From positions 1-7,211 of the forward strand of contig JAEYLA010000252.1 of assembly GCA_023461495.1 (NCBI GenBank): a stretch of 7,211 nt of DNA, given 5' to 3'. A program made the translations under genes and the position numbers. This DNA comes from Bacillota bacterium. GTDB taxonomy: Bacteria; Bacillota; Clostridia; Christensenellales; CAG-138. Below are positions 1 through 5,991 of this stretch, piece by piece; the stretch's first letter is position 1, and each line of letters opens with the position of its first letter. The notes below the pieces were generated by a model. That model did no database searches. It was given only the letters and a program-made list of their open reading frames with translations, and had not been told where the DNA came from.

Positions 1-4
1 TCAT
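1..4 (-). CDS. Start codon of a further minus-strand gene, cut by the left edge
   Basis: Only the first codon (ATG, 4 to 2) and one further base are in the window, so nothing can be said of the product. The call rests on a perfect AGGAGG at 15-10 (minus strand), separated from the ATG by 5 bases. It lies 55 bases beyond the stop of the GGDEF gene on the same strand with no terminator between, so the two are probably co-transcribed. An alternative ATG at 50 opens a different frame that also stays open to the edge, but it has no ribosome binding site in front of it. Confidence 0.45.
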
Positions 5-59
5 AACGGCCTCCTGTTGCAGACAATACTGGATGTAGGTTGTCCGCCATGCGTTGTAT

Positions 60-947
60 TCATGTAATGACCAATGTGTTGCCGCCCGCGCGTTTTGCGC
101 GGTAGAGGCGCTCGTCCGCAACTTTGATCAAGTCTTCGTATGTGGAACTAGGAAATTCGCATTGCGATGCGCCGCCGATGCTGAGCGAAAACGACAGCGC
201 CGGATATTCCGCAAGTATAAGCGCCTGCACCTGCCCTAACAGCCGCTGCATGCGTGCAATGAATGTCTCGTGCGGGATTTTGCTCATCAAAATCAAAAAT
301 TCATCCCCGCCATACCGGATCACGCAATCTCCGTTCTTGGGGCGTATATTGTTGTGGAACAGGTTGGAAAGCGCAACGAGCACCGCGTCCCCCGCGGCGT
401 GTCCATAGGTATCGTTGATGCGCTTGAAGTGGTCCAGATCGATCAATGCGAAAGAGCATTCCGGCGTGTCGGCAAATTTGTCGATCATCCGGGAACGCTC
501 CATAAAAAATCTGCGGTTGTAGGCGCCGGTGAGGGCGTCCGTATAAATCGCGCTGTTATGCGCAAGGATTCTCTCTATAAACGCATTGTGCCCGAAAGCG
601 CCCAGCAGGACTTCATCCTTGACATGATAGACAATTTCGAGCACCAGCTCCTGCCCGTCTACAACGATATATTTGGAGAGCACGTTGTAGATTTCCTGAT
701 CGATAAACTCATACTTTGTTTTGCGCGCCCTGTCGACGAGCGCACTGATGGAAACGCAGTGTTCGCAGCGCTGCTCCTTGTTCCAGACCGCATAGCAGGC
801 GTATTCCCCGGCCACGGGTATTGTTTGGCCCGGAGGAAACGAGTACGCAATCGTGCGGGACGGGTCTACCACGCGGACAATATCATACACGACGCTGAGC
901 GCCTCGATGGCGCGGCGGATTTCATCATAGGTGTAGGTATCCTTCAT
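60..947 (-). CDS. GGDEF-domain protein, probable diguanylate cyclase with Cys-rich N-terminal sensor region
   Basis: A 295-residue protein likely to make cyclic di-GMP from two GTP in the cytoplasm. The C-terminal half (about 137-295) is a complete GGDEF domain: DALTGAYNRR at 137-146, LIDLDHFKRINDTYGH at 169-183 with metal-binding Asp170, and the intact signature RYGGDEF at 211-217. The product-binding inhibitory site RxxD expected just upstream reads KNGD (204-207), so the Arg is replaced by Lys. The N-terminal region (about 1-130) looks like a PAS-type sensor and carries Cys51, Trp55, Cys61 and Cys64 in the pattern CxxxW...CxxC. I recall this arrangement from other clostridial GGDEF proteins; metal or redox sensing is inference. 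No transmembrane segment or signal peptide is seen. The start is fixed by an in-frame stop 12 bases upstream; AGGAG lies about 15 bases ahead of the ATG, which is long. The gene has its own promoter behind the lysC terminator. Confidence 0.93.
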   Translation of the reverse strand: MKDTYTYDEIRRAIEALSVVYDIVRVVDPSRTIAYSFPPGQTIPVAGEYACYAVWNKEQRCEHCVSISALVDRARKTKYEFIDQEIYNVLSKYIVVDGQELVLEIVYHVKDEVLLGAFGHNAFIERILAHNSAIYTDALTGAYNRRFFMERSRMIDKFADTPECSFALIDLDHFKRINDTYGHAAGDAVLVALSNLFHNNIRPKNGDCVIRYGGDEFLILMSKIPHETFIARMQRLLGQVQALILAEYPALSFSLSIGGASQCEFPSSTYEDLIKVADERLYRAKRAGGNTLVIT

Positions 948-986
948 AGGCGATCCACATCACTCCTGATCCATACAATTATGAAA

Positions 987-1016
987 AGTATACCATATCT
1001 TTCAATATGATACGAA
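987..1016 (-). promoter_or_regulatory. Probable sigma-A promoter of the GGDEF gene
   Basis: Read on the minus strand, TTCGTA (1016-1011) is followed after 18 bases by TATACT (992-987). The -10 is preceded by TGG, giving an extended -10 that would compensate for the weak -35 (3 of 6). It lies between the lysC terminator and the GGDEF start, giving a leader of about 35 nt. The surrounding bases are AT-rich compared with the genes. Confidence 0.55.
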
Positions 1017-1041
1017 AATTCTTTATTGTGTAATTGTATAT

Positions 1042-1070
1042 AAAAAAGCGGCTGCAAAAAGCAGCCGCTC
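1042..1070 (-). terminator. Intrinsic terminator of the serA-DUF1015-lysC operon
   Basis: On the minus strand the stem GCGGCTGC / GCAGCCGC (8 GC-rich pairs, loop TTTTT) is followed by six U. It begins 13 bases beyond the lysC stop. There is no U tract on the other strand, so it works in one direction only. Confidence 0.93.
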
Positions 1071-1083
1071 ATGCAGCAGATCG

Positions 1084-2406
1084 TTACGCGTCCTTGAACG
1101 CCTCGTAGATCGCGCGCATGGCGGTGGGGAACTCATCGCTTTCCACACCGACGATGATGTTCATTTCGCTCGATCCCTGGTCGATCATGCGGATGTTGAC
1201 GCCGGACTTTGCAAGCGCGCCAAAGAGCTTTGCCGCAATGCCGATGGAGTGCACCATCCCACGGCCGACGGTGGCAATCAGGGCGAGATTATCATGGATC
1301 TCCACGCTGTCGGACTCACAGACCGCCATCAGTTCGTCAAGCACGGCATTGCGCTTGCCTTCCAGCTGGGAGTCGGCAAGTACGACGGACATCGTATCAA
1401 TGCCTGTCGGAATGTGCTCAAACGAGATGTTGTGGTTTTTAAGGACGGAGAGCACCTTGTAGCCAAAGCCCACCTCGCTGTGCATGTTGTCCTTTGCGAT
1501 GGCAATGACAGTAAAGCCCGTACGCCCGGCAATGCCCGTGAGCCTGCCGCCAACGAGCGGCTTGCCGTCGTCATCCGGAATAATGAGCGTGCCGGGTTCG
1601 TCCGGCGCGTTGGTGTTGCGCACGTTGATGGGGATACATGCCTGCCGCACGGGGAAAATGGAATCCTCATGCAGCACGGTAGCGCCCATATAGGCAAGCT
1701 CACGAAGCTCCGAATACGTGATGGTGCGGATGGGCTTGGGATCGTTGACGATGCGGGGATCGGCCATCAGGAAGCCGGAAACATCCGTCCAGTTTTCATA
1801 GAGGTCCGCATTGACGCCGCGCGCCACGATGGCGCCCGAAATATCGGAACCCCCGCGCGGGAATACCTTGATGCTGCCGTCGGGCAGCGCGCCATAGAAA
1901 CCGGGGACGGTAATATTGCGCTTGCCCGCAATCTTTTCCTGCATGAGCGCCTGGGTGGCTTCCGCATCAAATTTGCCCGCAGAGGTAAAGCGGATGATTT
2001 CCGCGGCGTCCACAAATGTAAAGCCAAGGTAATCGGCAAGCAGCAGGCCGTTGAGATATTCGCCGCGGCTTGCCGCGTAATCCGCGGACGCGCCGTGCTT
2101 GATATCCGCCCACACAATCTGCAGATAAGGGCGGATGTCGATGGTCAGCTCCAGCTCCTGTGCGATGTCGATATACCGCTGCGCGATGATGTCAAACACT
2201 TCTTCAAAATGCTCGCCAGTGCTTGCAAGCGTTTGGCAGCGGTAAAGAAGATCCGTAATTTTTTCATCCTTGTACGTTCGCTTTCCGGGTGCAGACGGTA
2301 CGACAAACAGGCGTGCTTCATCGGCAAGCATAATTGCCTTTACTTTGCGGAATTGTGCGGCATCGGCTAAAGAGCTGCCGCCAAACTTTGCGACCTTGAC
2401 CTTCAT
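1084..2406 (-). CDS. lysC: Aspartate kinase with two C-terminal ACT domains
   Basis: A 440-residue cytoplasmic enzyme (EC 2.7.2.4) that phosphorylates L-aspartate, the entry to lysine, threonine, methionine and diaminopimelate. The amino-acid kinase fold starts with KFGGSS (7-12), followed by VVPSAPGKR (35-43), SRGEYLNG (113-120), the FPRGGSDISGA segment (182-192), WTDVSGFLMADPRIV (206-220) and GATVLHEDSIFPV (241-253). Two ACT regulatory domains follow, roughly 296-355 and 375-438, the latter with IRMIDQGSSEMNIIVGVE; they imply feedback control by an end product, which one being unknown. Length and motifs fit the monofunctional clostridial form, with no homoserine dehydrogenase fused. The ATG has GGAGGAG 10 bases upstream, and only 18 bases separate it from the DUF1015 stop, so it is the last gene of the serA operon. 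No lysine riboswitch could fit in the gap. Confidence 0.97.
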   Translation of the reverse strand: MKVKVAKFGGSSLADAAQFRKVKAIMLADEARLFVVPSAPGKRTYKDEKITDLLYRCQTLASTGEHFEEVFDIIAQRYIDIAQELELTIDIRPYLQIVWADIKHGASADYAASRGEYLNGLLLADYLGFTFVDAAEIIRFTSAGKFDAEATQALMQEKIAGKRNITVPGFYGALPDGSIKVFPRGGSDISGAIVARGVNADLYENWTDVSGFLMADPRIVNDPKPIRTITYSELRELAYMGATVLHEDSIFPVRQACIPINVRNTNAPDEPGTLIIPDDDGKPLVGGRLTGIAGRTGFTVIAIAKDNMHSEVGFGYKVLSVLKNHNISFEHIPTGIDTMSVVLADSQLEGKRNAVLDELMAVCESDSVEIHDNLALIATVGRGMVHSIGIAAKLFGALAKSGVNIRMIDQGSSEMNIIVGVESDEFPTAMRAIYEAFKDA

Positions 2407-2424
2407 GTAGGTTGTTCTCCTCCG

Positions 2425-3768
2425 TTACGGTAAAATTTTCCTGCATTCCATATAATATCGCTTCTCACAGGCTTCGCCCATTGAGAAGGTTTTTCGGGGG
2501 AGCGCACCGTCATATACAACGGTGGGGAACAGCTCGCTCTTTTTCATAGCGGGCAGCAAAAAGCCTACGGTATCGGGCTTTTGCGCAAGGGTCTTGACGA
2601 CGTCTTCGCCGTGGATATAATCCAGCTCGCTGTGCAGGAATTCCTTTATCAGCGCATCAATCGCATTCTGGAGCGTGCCCACGCTCAACTGCTGCTTAGG
2701 GGTTCTCACCACAAAGTAACCCTGCCGTGTGCCGTGAAAGAACGGCAGCACGTGTGCGCCCGCCTGCGCCTCTGTAGCAGAATATTCCAAATCCTTCTCA
2801 TTGGCGCAATAACGGACAACGACATCCCCGTTTTCTTTTTTCAAAAGCTCCGTCAGGCGCTCGATGGCCCTTTCAGGTGGTATACCAAAAAGCACACGAT
2901 GGATGGGCTCGAACACGATACCTTTATCATGCACGTTTTCAAGCTCCACCAGCGCATAGCGCGCGGGGTGGTTTTCCTGCTCCACCGGGGAAAGCGTCTT
3001 TTTGATATTTTCCCAAGCCGCCTTTGCGGTAGCAAAGGAATGGTTGCCGTCCCCCATTGCAAACAGCAGCGGCGCGTGGCCTTCGCCATATTTTGCGGCA
3101 AACGCGGCCTTATCCGTAAGCGCTTCGAGCGCCTTGAGCGCGGCGCTGATGTCTTCGCTGCCGCTTACAAGATGACCCGTAACGTGCCCGCCGCCCTTCA
3201 TGAGATCCGTATCATATAAGAGCTGCATGCCCGCAGTCTTTGCAGCAAGCGGCTCAATGACCGTACGGTCAGGATCGTCAATAAGCACGAGGATGTGCGG
3301 CAATTCGAGCGGCGCGCCCTCGCGGATGCGCAGGCGCGGCGGAATGCGGTCCACAATGGTGCCTTCCGTGGCGCGTATGAGCGTTGTGGCGCCCTTATTG
3401 TAATCATAGTGTTCCAAGTCAAGGGCAAGCACGAGACCAAGGCGTTCCTTGCCTTCTGCCTGGCGGTGTACCAGCACAAAGCCTGTCCCCTGCTCTTCCA
3501 ATATGCCGTTTTGCATATACTTGCGCATTGCTGCCTGAATATCCGCAATGCGTTCCGTCTCGCCGGGCTGGTTCAGGTATGCTTCAGGAAGAATGAGGCT
3601 GAGTGTAGAGGGATGTTCGCCAATATATGCTGCCGCTTCTTCCCAATACTCCTTCTGAGAGGTGAACTGGTCACAGGCGACCACGGCCCATTTTGAAAAA
3701 TCCGTTTGGGACTTGGGAAGGAGCACATTGGGCACCTGGACGCCTATGGGGTTCGGGTATTGGTTCAT
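2425..3768 (-). CDS. DUF1015 family protein of unknown function, linked to serA
   Basis: A 447-residue protein that I recognise as DUF1015 (COG4198). The biochemical role is not known to me. Recognisable family segments are the N-terminal IGVQVPNVLLPK followed by WAVVACDQFTSQKEYWEE (about 27-44), RATEGTIVDRIPPRLRIR (132-149), the highly conserved GDGNHSFATAK (239-249), DYIHGED (383-389) and the C-terminal LLPAMKKSELFP (404-415). There is no signal peptide or membrane segment, so it should be cytoplasmic. I recall DUF1015 genes next to serA in several anaerobic lineages, which suggests a role in serine or one-carbon metabolism; that is inference. The start is placed at the ATG at 3768 because GGAGGT lies 6 bases upstream and the conserved region begins there. 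The frame also stays open to a TTG at 3807, which has no good site and would add 13 unconserved-looking residues. Confidence 0.92.
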   Translation of the reverse strand: MNQYPNPIGVQVPNVLLPKSQTDFSKWAVVACDQFTSQKEYWEEAAAYIGEHPSTLSLILPEAYLNQPGETERIADIQAAMRKYMQNGILEEQGTGFVLVHRQAEGKERLGLVLALDLEHYDYNKGATTLIRATEGTIVDRIPPRLRIREGAPLELPHILVLIDDPDRTVIEPLAAKTAGMQLLYDTDLMKGGGHVTGHLVSGSEDISAALKALEALTDKAAFAAKYGEGHAPLLFAMGDGNHSFATAKAAWENIKKTLSPVEQENHPARYALVELENVHDKGIVFEPIHRVLFGIPPERAIERLTELLKKENGDVVVRYCANEKDLEYSATEAQAGAHVLPFFHGTRQGYFVVRTPKQQLSVGTLQNAIDALIKEFLHSELDYIHGEDVVKTLAQKPDTVGFLLPAMKKSELFPTVVYDGALPRKTFSMGEACEKRYYMECRKILP

Positions 3769-3791
3769 ACGTCTACCTCCGGTGATGTTCT

Positions 3792-3807
3792 TTGGCCGCG
3801 CGGCCAA
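3792..3807. repeat. 16-bp perfect palindrome between serA and the DUF1015 gene
   Basis: TTGGCCGCGCGGCCAA is a perfect self-complementary sequence in the 77-base gap between the serA stop and the DUF1015 start. As RNA it could form a 6-bp GC-rich stem with a GCGC loop, 11 bases ahead of the DUF1015 ribosome binding site. There is no U tract, so it is not a terminator. It could be an mRNA processing or stability element, or chance in GC-rich DNA. Confidence 0.5.
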
Positions 3808-3845
3808 GATCGCAAAACCTCATCGCCTCTATATGGGCGTTAAAT

Positions 3846-5024
3846 TTAGCAGAGCTCGGGGTCCAGGCAGAATGTACGCACGCGAAGCATGCCTTCAATC
3901 TGGTTCAGGCGGGCGTGCGCTTGGGTGGGCAGCGGATTGTCAAGATCAAGGATCGAGTATGCGATGTCCTTGCGGCTCTTGTTAATCATATTGGTGATGT
4001 TGCCGTCTGCCGCCGCGATTACCGCAGTAATCTGCCCGACCATGTTGGTAATGTTGCGGTGCAGTGCGCATACGCGGTAGGAGCCGGAAGGGGCCATTAC
4101 GCATTGCGGCAGATTGACGCTGTTGTTGATGTTGCCGTAGGTCAGGTAATCGTCAAGCGCACGCGCCGCCATGCGCGCGCAGTTTTCCTCGCTTTCGGGC
4201 GTGGTCGCGCCAAGATGCGGCACACAGATGACGCCCGGGCGGTTGAGGAGCTCCGCCTCCGGAAAATCCGTGACATAACGGAAAAGCGCTTTAGAGTCTA
4301 TGGCGGCGAGTACCGCCGCGGTATCCACAAGCTCGCCGCGCGCAAGATTTAATAGGATAGCGCCCGGCTTCATGAGTGCGAGCGCCCGGGCATTGATAAA
4401 ATGCTTTGTAGCGTCCATCAGGGGAACGTGAATGGTCACATAATCGCAATGCGGCAGGATTTCCTCCAGGGAGCCTGCGCGGCACACGGTGCGCGAAAGA
4501 CCCCATGCGTGCTCCACGGAGATAAACGGATCATACCCGTAGACCTGCATGCCGATGGCGTCCGCATCGTTTGCAACCATAACGCCGATCGCGCCAAGCC
4601 CAATGACGGCGAGTTTTTTGCCATACAGTTCGCTGCCCACGAATTTGCGCTTGCCCTGCTCCACCTGCAGCGCGATATCGTCTCCGGATAGTCCGTTCGC
4701 CCAAGCGACGCCTTCTAGCACATTGCGCGAGGCCAGCAGCATGCAGCAAATCGCAAGCTCCTTTACGGCGTTGGCGTTTGCGCCCGGGGTGTTGAACACC
4801 GCAACGGCGGCGTCCGTGCATACCGAAACCGGAATGTTGTTGACGCCCGCGCCCGCGCGGGCAATAGCCAGCAACGAAGGATTGATCGGCCTGTTCCTGC
4901 AATCCGCACTGCGCACCAAGATGGCTGCGGGGTCTTCTTCATGGTCTGAAACCGCATAGCGTTCCGGCTTAAGAGCCTCGTAGATGGCGTCCGATATGGC
5001 GTTGAGCGTAAGAATATGCTGCAT
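3846..5024 (-). CDS. serA: D-3-phosphoglycerate dehydrogenase, short form with ACT domain
   Basis: A 392-residue NAD-dependent dehydrogenase (EC 1.1.1.95) that oxidises 3-phosphoglycerate to 3-phosphohydroxypyruvate, the first step of serine synthesis. The substrate-binding half includes AGAGVNNIPV (57-66) and FNTPGANANAVKELA (77-91). The Rossmann segment has GLGAIG (142-147) with the ribose-binding Asp165 in YGYDPF. The catalytic residues of 2-hydroxyacid dehydrogenases are visible: Arg229 in LARGELVD, an acidic residue in TDFPEAE (252-258), and His270 in PHLGATTPESEEN. Residues about 318-392 form an ACT-like regulatory domain (NITNMVGQITAVIAAADGNI), suggesting serine feedback. It lacks the intervening domain of longer PGDHs. 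The ATG has AAGAGG 9 bases upstream. It is the first gene of the operon; no serC or serB is in the window. Confidence 0.96.
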   Translation of the reverse strand: MQHILTLNAISDAIYEALKPERYAVSDHEEDPAAILVRSADCRNRPINPSLLAIARAGAGVNNIPVSVCTDAAVAVFNTPGANANAVKELAICCMLLASRNVLEGVAWANGLSGDDIALQVEQGKRKFVGSELYGKKLAVIGLGAIGVMVANDADAIGMQVYGYDPFISVEHAWGLSRTVCRAGSLEEILPHCDYVTIHVPLMDATKHFINARALALMKPGAILLNLARGELVDTAAVLAAIDSKALFRYVTDFPEAELLNRPGVICVPHLGATTPESEENCARMAARALDDYLTYGNINNSVNLPQCVMAPSGSYRVCALHRNITNMVGQITAVIAAADGNITNMINKSRKDIAYSILDLDNPLPTQAHARLNQIEGMLRVRTFCLDPELC

Positions 5025-5041
5025 ATCTGATAACCTCTTTA

Positions 5042-5155
5042 GAAAATATTTTCCCGCGTCAAAGACGCGTAGGATACAACGCTATGCATGAAACGATGCA
5101 TGAAGGCTGCACATGCGGAGCAGGAATGGCCCCAAAAGGGCAATCCCCCACATAT
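5042..5155 (-). promoter_or_regulatory. Structured 5' leader of the serA operon
   Basis: The predicted transcript starts near 5156, leaving about 130 nt before the serA ATG. The leader holds, in transcript order: an ATG at 5153 opening a 23-codon frame that ends with TAG at 5084-5082 and begins Met-Trp-Gly-Ile; a small hairpin GCCC/GGGC; two direct copies of TTCATGCAT (5104-5096 and 5092-5084); a stem CGCGTC/GACGCG with a 3-nt loop (5069-5055); and the palindrome GAAAATATTTTC (5053-5042) just ahead of the ribosome binding site. I see no T-box sequence and no riboswitch I recognise. Regulatory function is inferred from length and structure only. Confidence 0.35.
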
Positions 5156-5162
5156 TAATAGC

Positions 5163-5191
5163 ATTATACTGCCTGGGGGGTGATTGCGCAA
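5163..5191 (-). promoter_or_regulatory. Sigma-A promoter of the serA-DUF1015-lysC operon
   Basis: On the minus strand TTGCGC (5191-5186) is followed after exactly 17 bases by a perfect TATAAT (5168-5163). It is the best housekeeping promoter in the window and faces serA. The spacer contains a run of six C. The divergent hydrolase promoter lies about 40 bases away. Confidence 0.75.
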
Positions 5192-5228
5192 TCCGTTGAT
5201 TTCCCCGGCGACGGTAACCTGTACAGCG

Positions 5229-5259
5229 TTCACGCTTCCCCGGCGGCGGTCATACATTA
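5229..5259 (+). promoter_or_regulatory. Promoter of the peptidoglycan hydrolase, sigma-K-like
   Basis: CATACATTA (5251-5259) matches the sigma-K -10 pattern CATAnnnTA, and CACG (5231-5234) lies 16 bases upstream where the sigma-K -35 (mACm) is expected (3 of 4). The same stretch also fits the sigma-E -10 (CATACAnT), but its -35 is poor. Read as a housekeeping promoter it is TTCACG, 18 bases, TACATT (4 of 6 each). In either reading transcription would start near 5265, just ahead of the ribosome binding site at 5283. The motifs are short, so the sigma factor is uncertain. Confidence 0.45.
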
Positions 5260-5299
5260 AATCATGGCACAACTACCAAGGCAGGAGGTGGCGTTCGGC

Positions 5300-5935
5300 A
5301 TGGTCTGTGTTTTCGATCCGGCGGCAGGAGAATGGATCATGCGGGACCCAAGGCCGGAGGAACCCATGCCGGGCAGTGCGCGGGGACTTTTAACCGTGCG
5401 GGCGTTTCGGGGGAAGAGTGTTTCCCCGCTTCTTTGGACAGATCTTCGTGCGATTTTAGCCGCGGAGGAACTGTTGCATGTTTCAAAGCAGCCTGTGCGC
5501 TATGCGTTCCGGCGCGTATCGGAGGGCTCTCATGTGGGGCAATCCCCGCACTATGCAGGGCTTGCATTTGATATCGGGTACCGGCTTGACGGCGCAACGC
5601 AGCTTTCTATTGCGCGCCATGCACTAAGCCGGGCAGGATTTGGGTACGTGGAACCGCTGTTTACAACGCCCGGCTGGGTGCATGCGGAAAACCGCATATT
5701 GCCCCCGGCCAGTCTTTGCGGCGGATATCCATGTTTAAAGCAGGGGATGCGCGGCGTGCATGTGTTTGTGCTGCAGGACGCGCTGCTTGTGAAGGGCTGC
5801 GGTTCCGGCGGGCTGACAGGATGCTTCTCTCCTTCCACGGCGGCGGATGTGCGGCGTTTCCAGCAGGAAAGCCACCTGCCGGTGACGGGTGTTGTAGATG
5901 GAGCGACCTGGCAGGCGCTCATGCCGCGGGAATAA
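5300..5935 (+). CDS. Peptidoglycan hydrolase: M15-like zinc peptidase domain plus peptidoglycan-binding domain
   Basis: A 211-residue protein expected to cut peptide bonds in peptidoglycan stems. Residues about 45-132 carry the zinc-site pattern of M15-type D,D-peptidases: His84 and Asp91 in SPHYAGLAFDIG (HxxxxxxD) and His128 in GWVHAE, after GFGYVEPL. Residues about 145-208 form a peptidoglycan-binding repeat: LKQGMRGVHVFVLQDAL, then FSPSTAADVRRFQQE and VTGVVDGATWQALM. There is no signal peptide or membrane helix, which is odd for a wall enzyme and would fit mother-cell action during sporulation or release by lysis. The start is the ATG at 5300, with AGGAGGTG 9 bases upstream at 5283-5290. 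An in-frame ATG at 5264 has no ribosome binding site and would lie at or before the predicted transcript start. It is the only plus-strand gene and is monocistronic. Confidence 0.88.
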   Translation: MVCVFDPAAGEWIMRDPRPEEPMPGSARGLLTVRAFRGKSVSPLLWTDLRAILAAEELLHVSKQPVRYAFRRVSEGSHVGQSPHYAGLAFDIGYRLDGATQLSIARHALSRAGFGYVEPLFTTPGWVHAENRILPPASLCGGYPCLKQGMRGVHVFVLQDALLVKGCGSGGLTGCFSPSTAADVRRFQQESHLPVTGVVDGATWQALMPRE

Positions 5936-5939
5936 AAAA

Positions 5940-5981
5940 TTGCAATAAAAAAGAGGGCGGCAGCCCTCTTTTTTATTGCAA
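5940..5981. terminator. Long bidirectional terminator between convergent genes
   Basis: A perfect 19-bp inverted repeat with a 4-base loop (GGCA at 5959-5962). The core GAGGGC/GCCCTC is flanked by an A tract on one side and a T tract on the other, so each strand ends its stem with six U. It begins 5 bases after the hydrolase stop and ends 10 bases beyond the murI stop. Confidence 0.95.
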
Positions 5982-5991
5982 ACAAATAAAT

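Noticed and set aside
270..1010. Plus-strand open frame antisense to the GGDEF gene
   Set aside because: It is a shadow of the GGDEF gene, with no recognisable domain.
1249..2370. Long plus-strand open frame (373 codons) antisense to lysC
   Set aside because: The opposite strand encodes an unmistakable aspartate kinase with all motifs; the antisense product resembles nothing and is explained by GC-rich codon usage.
3769..3807. Upstream TTG start for the DUF1015 protein
   Set aside because: It has no ribosome binding site, while the ATG at 3768 has GGAGGT at good spacing; the extra codons run through the palindrome and the ribosome binding site.
3773..3823. 16-residue minus-strand frame between serA and DUF1015 ending in the DUF1015 ribosome binding site
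   Set aside because: Its possible AGAGG is only two bases from the ATG and nothing else supports translation; translational coupling remains conceivable.
5025..5156. Serine T-box or known riboswitch ahead of serA
   Set aside because: The conserved T-box AGGGUGGNACCGCG sequence is absent, the leader is short for a T-box, and there is no U-tract terminator.
5039..5272. Minus-strand 77-codon frame across the serA promoter and leader
   Set aside because: It starts with TTG without a ribosome binding site, spans the promoter, and has no recognisable motif.
5264..5299. Upstream ATG for the peptidoglycan hydrolase
   Set aside because: The ATG at 5300 has a near-perfect AGGAGGTG, and the predicted transcript starts at about 5265.
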